In this document: piece after piece, positions 59,801 to 64,000 of the stretch
Layout of the letters: every line of letters begins with the position of its first letter
How positions within the stretch are numbered: the stretch's first letter is position 1
Source: Caprella mutica
Lineage: Eukaryota > Arthropoda > Malacostraca > Amphipoda > Caprellidae
Length of the DNA stretch: 64,000 nucleotides
Assembly: GCA_947561585.1 (NCBI GenBank)
Contig: CANNZV010000521.1
Coordinates: 186,001-250,000, forward strand
Direction of reading: 5' to 3'
Notes under the pieces: model-generated
Seen by the model: only the letters and a program-made list of their open reading frames with translations
Told to the model about the DNA's origin: nothing
Databases searched by the model: none
Translations under genes and position numbers: made by a program

Positions 59801-60450
59801 GACTCACAGAGTAGGCAGAGAAAGTTTTGTTGACACTTGTCGTAAGGTCTGGAGCTGTCACAGTTACCGCACAGGCTCCACATCCTCCCTGTCTGCAGGT
59901 GTAGTTGGTTCCTGTCAAACCCAAATCATACCGCAGGTAATCCACCAGCTTCTTCGTCACTGCAACATCCTTAGGAACTGGAACAGATTACATTATTCCG
60001 ATAGCAGTTTTCAATGTAACAATTTATTCGTGAAAACTGTGAAAAGTATTCATTTAATACATAAATAAAAATAATGGCATTAAAGGATATGTAATCAAAA
60101 AGGTTTATAGGGCAACTTATCTAAAATTAGGTTTATTATCTATGTTATATATCAAGTAACATGTACTCAATTATCGAAATCGGTATATGTAAATAAGAGG
60201 AGGGATAACTAAAAAAGCAAAAAAAAATCCCTAGAATTCCAATATAACATTTAAAACTGACATAAAGTTATTCGGGAAATAAGCATATATTTATGGAACA
60301 GAACATAAATAATTTGTAGTTGTTGTATCCATTTTAATACCCAAATATTTTAAATACTATTTATATCACCTAATTAGAAACATTAAACACTTTTCCATAG
60401 TTACCTGTTCGGACTGTTCCGTTCACCGTAATCTGAATGCTGTCCGCCAT
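53832..60450 (-). CDS. Aldehyde oxidase-like molybdo-flavoenzyme, gene B (16 coding exons)
   Basis: Tandem paralogue of gene A, same strand, same exon phases. Coding exons: 60405-60450, 59808-59977, 59461-59621, 59245-59374, 58689-59141, 58449-58551, 58182-58315, 57917-58045, 57645-57812, 56785-57560, 56511-56694, 56224-56419, 55329-56137, 54909-55167, 54323-54430, 53832-53914. All introns are GT-AG; the joined frame is 1302 aa, intact. Both 2Fe-2S cysteine sets, the GGCCGG linker, the Mo-domain GGGFGAK, MET-type LETQC glutamate, NTWCR and GEPP are present. Exon 11 lacks one codon relative to gene A and the last exon has an extra one. Odd: the conserved HGGIEMGQG motif is TGGIEMGQG (Thr at about residue 1027), which may change the active site. 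The C-terminus after FSYS differs from gene A. Confidence 0.93.
54037..54309. mobile_element. Fold-back MITE in the last intron of gene B
   Basis: About 270 bp. Left arm AAGTCTTTCCACCAGATTTT ... CTAAGCTCCTCCTAC, right arm the inverse (GTAGGAGGAGCTTAGCAAAA ... GGTGGAAAGACTT). Ends resemble TTACACGCGGGG/CATGCGTGTGTAA. One arm also occurs at 31.97-32.09 kb. Confidence 0.8.
54537..54783. mobile_element. Pogo-like MITE, family P2, copy 2, in gene B intron
   Basis: Colinear with 28578-28826 (shared GATAGTTTTCTATGAT, ATATCGTTTTCTATAATTT, GCTTCATAACGAAGAACTTC). The ends are degraded (CAGATAACTCCTGAATTAAG) and the left TA is lost, so it is older than copy 1. Confidence 0.75.
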
Positions 60451-60686
60451 TATTCACCAGATCTGAGGATACAAATGATGTTCGGGTTCAAAAATTGTAA
60501 TAATATTTAGGAATAAGTTCTATGATCCATTATCTGTTATAACAACCCATTTTGGAATGAATTTAAATTAAAAAACTTACAGCTTTGTACAATTTATAAA
60601 TGAAGGTGATTTAAATCAAAGTTATTCCCACCGTTTTCATGAAAATTATGCCTAATAAAGAGAGTTAAATTGGAGACCGTACTAAC

Positions 60687-60747
60687 CTGATAGTTTCACT
60701 TACAGAAATGTAGTTACCATTAACGGATTACTCATAGCTATATATAC
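60687..60747 (-). promoter_or_regulatory. Gene B core promoter and non-coding leader exon
   Basis: TATATATA at 60739-60746 on the minus strand, then a leader exon ending CTATCAG/GTTAGT at 60687, spliced to acceptor CCTCAG at 60463, 12 nt before the ATG. Sequence is nearly the same as in gene A. Confidence 0.7.
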
Positions 60748-60980
60748 CCAGCCTTTTATCATGTAATCATTCCTAAAGTAGATAATGTGTGATAATATGA
60801 TGAACAGTGTGATAAAGAGCGCGAAAATATAGATAGTGTCGACACCTGGTATAAGATAGGAAGCAGGACAATACACTGCCCAAATAACTTTATCGTAACT
60901 CAATAGAAATTACCCTTAACAACTGAAATCTAACACGAGATCTTGGAAAATTTTGAAGTTGGTAATATTTTGGCTCAAAC
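60748..60980 (-). promoter_or_regulatory. Conserved upstream region with GATA motifs, gene B
   Basis: Homologous to 45609-45850. The block CATTCCTAAAGTAGATAATG and GTGTGATAATAT, AGTGTGATAAAG are preserved with the GATAA motifs. Homology fades at about 60975. Confidence 0.5.
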
Positions 60981-61258
60981 GCTATGTTGAATAGTTGATT
61001 ATTTTTCTTATAATATTATTAAATAATGTAATGTAATTTATAGGAATATTATTTTGAATTCGCAACCACATTAATATCACTATATGAAAATAATGTTCAA
61101 TTTAAATCGTGGAACGTTCACAATTGAACTAGATTTATAATATTTCCATTTGCTGATAATTATTATATAAAAAATATGTTAGTTGAATTTTCGCTTTTTT
61201 CGATCAACCTGATCTGGTTTACTGTATGTTTATTGCGGTTTGAACACTTTCTAGAGCC
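60981..61258. other. AT-rich spacer, no gene
   Basis: Nothing recognised. Confidence 0.4.
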
Positions 61259-61265
61259 ATTCAAT

Positions 61266-61966
61266 GGCTCTAGGACAACTGGTACCCGGACAACTCGTAC
61301 CCGGACAACTCGTACCCGGACAACTGGTATACAGGACAACTGGTATACAGGACAACTCGTACCCGGACAACTGGTACCCGATTTTCATAATTTCGTGTTA
61401 AATGTACATAATTATAATAAAAATTAAAGGCATAATAAAATAACCAATTTTTTTTATTGCAATGAAACATACATAAACTGACAATTCAAATGAGGATAAA
61501 ATAGGAACTTTTATAGAGACTACAATATAGACTACATTACAAAATTCGTATGATCTCACTTCAAGAGTCTTCCATTTCATGATATATATTTTCAAACATA
61601 ATACGCGAAAAATATATTAGAACCAACAGTGCTAATTTAATTAAATTAACCTCTTTTAATATACTTAAGTTAGCAAAGTTGAATATTAAGTAACCTAACT
61701 GGGAGCGCCTACTCAGGTAATAATATATAATCAAAACAAGTTTTTCAATTGTATTTTAGGCACCCACACGCATACGTTATTTAATTTATAATTATGTACA
61801 TTTAACTAAATTTGGAAAATCTGACTTGTATTTTATTCAGTTATTATAATTAAGTACATTTAACACGAAATTATGGAAATTGGGTACCAGTTGTCCAGGT
61901 ACGAGTTGTCCTTTATACCAGTTGTCCGGGTACGAGTTGTCCGGATACGAGTTGTCCGTGCACCCT
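61266..61966. mobile_element. Fold-back element with 15-bp array ends (GGACAACTCGTACCC)
   Basis: The left end (61272-61384) has seven 15/16-bp units of GGACAACT[G/C]GTACCC. The right end (61882-61962) has five inverted units (GGGTACGAGTTGTCC). The inverted homology continues inward (CATAATTTCGTGTTAAATGT, about 45 bp). A 7-bp direct repeat ATTCAAT flanks it (61259-61265 and 61967-61973). No ORF beyond those made by the array. Its unit shares the core GGACAACTCG and 15-bp period with the element at 18750-19395. Confidence 0.8.
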
Positions 61967-62078
61967 ATTCAATAGCGTTCATTTCGTTCTTCATTTTGTT
62001 ATGCATTCGTAGTACAGAAATTATATTTGCAAAAGAGTAATTCTGATAAATCACAGCAGCTCAGAGATAATTAATCAA

Positions 62079-62223
62079 TTTAGTAGGTGTTTAACTTCCG
62101 CTTCGAAACCAAATTAGGCCATATCGCTGACGCCAAAGGGTAATTAAATACATGGGACTTGAAGAAGCAATCAGAAATGAGGGTGGCTTCATTAACAAAG
62201 TCACCTACAATCGTCTGTGAGAA
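62079..62223 (+). repeat. Dispersed repeat family, copy C (5' half)
   Basis: TTTAGTAGGTGTTTAACTTC, CCATATCGCTGACG and AAATACATGGGACTTGAAGA align with copies A and B; the 3' half is missing. It lies 112 bp right of the fold-back element. Confidence 0.7.
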
Positions 62224-62455
62224 CGGAGGGAGAATAAACGAAATTTTCGACAACGCTCGTTACCTTGCACAAAAAGGAAAACTAATCATGGTAACGTGAG
62301 CGTTGATAGAGCGGTGTTCTACGTGAGCATTGGCTCGGTGGAGGTTAAAGATGGGTATAGCGATATACTGCTTTTTACTACGGACCTAAGTGGATGAAAT
62401 CTATCAGAAATTCTGATCGATTTTTGATATAAATTGATAGTTGAGATTCATCATT

Positions 62456-63545
62456 TGAAAGCCCGGTCACACCAGAGGAACTTTGCTGGAGCGTTCCTGG
62501 AGCGAGGACAAAAATATTACGAGCGTTTAGGAGCGGTAGTTTTCCGCTCTCCAAAGCTCACCACCGCAACAAAGCCCAGTCAAAGTTTGTCACCTTTAGA
62601 CGAAAGTTCGTATACGTTTGGGTCGCGAGGCCAACGCAGAAATCTTAAAAACTGGACCACCGCTGTTTCGCCAGCATTGCCCGGGTAATGATTAAACGTT
62701 GTACAAAAATTGATGGGGCGGTTGAAAGCGTTTGAATAGCGGACACGATTTTGTTGTAATGGTCTCTGGCGTTGAAGCAGTGATTCATTGCGTTGATGAA
62801 CTTTGGTTGGACGTTTGTATGGAGGTCACACAGTTCCATACCGTCAAACTAACGCTCGCTGCCTCTTGTTGCCATTAAGCCAACTCTATAGCAACGCCGG
62901 CTTCAGCGGTGCACCGCTACGGCACCACCCGTATTTTCGATTTCGACAAATATTTTCGACACACAATCTAGTAAAGACATAGCAATGCTCTGCCAAATCT
63001 TGTGCAACGTTTCATCTTCGCACAGGCAAAGCACGGTTCAATATTTATTGTATTGGCCTAGCGGAACAAAGCGTCCACGAACTTGCGTCTAGCGATGTTA
63101 AACTTTGATTGGGCGTTGTTGAGGCGGTGGTGAAATTAGTGGAGAAGGAAACTACCGCTCCTCAACGCTCGCAATATTTTATTCAGCTCAAGACCTTCGG
63201 AGCGACGAGGAAACATAACAAAAACCAAGTCATTGCTCTGCGACGCAATCATAGACAAGCAATCAAGCGCTTCATTTGCAGATCCTAAAGTTGCAGAATT
63301 CTTTGAAATTCAAGGACCAACTGTGGATTATTCTTTAGTAACTTTCTTGTTCTACTTCTGAGACAAATAATATTCTTCAAGAAGGGTTGAAAATAAAAGG
63401 AGTTAACGAACGCAGAAGGTTTTTGTTACGTATATGGCGTTGCTTCAACGTGGACCAAGTTCTGTGAACGGTAACGATCAGTGATAGATTTTTTCACCGC
63501 TTAAGGAATGCCCTAACAAAGTTCGGGCGGTGTGACCTTGGCTTT
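62456..63545. mobile_element. Inverted-repeat element of about 1.1 kb with GGTCACACC termini
   Basis: Ends: GAAAGCCCGGTCACACC on the left and the inverse of GGTGTGACCTTGGCTTTC on the right, both followed inward by GAACTTTG. The arms continue imperfectly: 62505-62600 (ATTACGAGCGTTTAGGAGCG) matches the inverse of 63090-63180. GC-richer than its surroundings with many GAGCG motifs. No transposase ORF. Superfamily not determined. Confidence 0.65.
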
Positions 63546-64000
63546 CGATGCATATCCTTGCCTGAAAGATCTAAATAGCATATAAGTCTAAATATGAGTT
63601 GTGTAATTAAATATATTTGTTATCTTATTTTAAGGCACTGTATAATTCTTTATTTCCAATAGTATCTCATTCTCAATTTTTCATCTTAACTATAGTTAAA
63701 AATATAGCTTATATTTTGTCATGCAGACAACTGCCATGTGACAAACTGCCATGCTATATATTATAATTTTGTATTGGGTACTTATAAACCTAACCTTTCA
63801 TGGATTGAATTTAATGTGAAGTATATTATTATTTTAACCTAAAAATGTAGTATAAATATGTTAATCGCATAGTCCGAAGTAACTGTGCATGAAGAAGTAT
63901 AAAAATTAATATTGACGGTAGATTCAGAATTAAAAGTTGAAGTATTACTAAATGTATTTCTTTGTTGAATTATTTTCTTTCACATTTAACCCAATTATAG
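63546..64000. other. AT-rich, no gene at the window end
   Basis: Nothing recognised. Confidence 0.45.

Noticed and set aside
61176..61427. 83-codon frame with TRTTRTR repeats
   Set aside because: Produced by the 15-bp array at the fold-back element end.
62434..62839. Frames of 64-84 codons on both strands
   Set aside because: Lie in the inverted-repeat element; no transposase motifs or conserved pattern.

Overview
The window is AT-rich, intron-containing animal DNA, most probably from an arthropod and likely an insect. The reasons are two spliced insect-type aldehyde oxidase/xanthine dehydrogenase genes, mariner/Tc1 and hAT-like transposons, non-LTR retroelements, many hairpin MITEs and very abundant minisatellites. 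The species cannot be named from the sequence.

Left part (1-39 kb): about 15 minisatellites are interleaved with transposons. A host gene on the minus strand is visible as three exons (35.9-36.2 kb, 23.2-23.6 kb, 11.72-11.81 kb). Their splice phases agree, and the last exon encodes the cysteine cluster that precedes the PET domain in testin/prickle-like PET-LIM proteins. A plus-strand non-LTR retroelement of about 3.4 kb (19.84-23.22 kb) lies in one intron of this gene, 20 nt from a splice donor. It has one intact 969-codon ORF with a PHD finger, a reverse transcriptase and a restriction-like endonuclease. Other elements are a 1.3-kb mariner-family copy with perfect terminal repeats but a frameshift (8.54-9.84 kb), a hAT-type MITE (15.67-16.36 kb) inside a tandemly duplicated promoter-bearing unit (14.3-17.9 kb), and a Mutator-like MITE (37.9 kb).

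Right part (39-61 kb): two tandem minus-strand aldehyde oxidase-like genes (39.37-45.6 kb and 53.83-60.75 kb). I reconstructed 16 coding exons in each, plus a non-coding leader exon. Both reading frames close at 1302 amino acids, and all eight iron-sulfur cysteines fall at the residue numbers known from bovine xanthine dehydrogenase. Each has a TATA box and a shared upstream region with GATA motifs. Each copy has a different substitution in an active-site motif. Between them lie decayed transposase and LINE remnants, a 642-bp long-TIR MITE nested in the LINE, and a GC-rich fold-back element.

End (61-64 kb): a fold-back element whose inverted ends are arrays of a 15-bp motif, related to another at 18.75-19.40 kb, then a dispersed-repeat copy and a 1.1-kb inverted-repeat element.

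The aldehyde oxidase pair is the only complete host gene content. The least familiar structures are the array-ended fold-back elements, the dispersed repeat found in or near them, and the PHD-RT-endonuclease retroelement.
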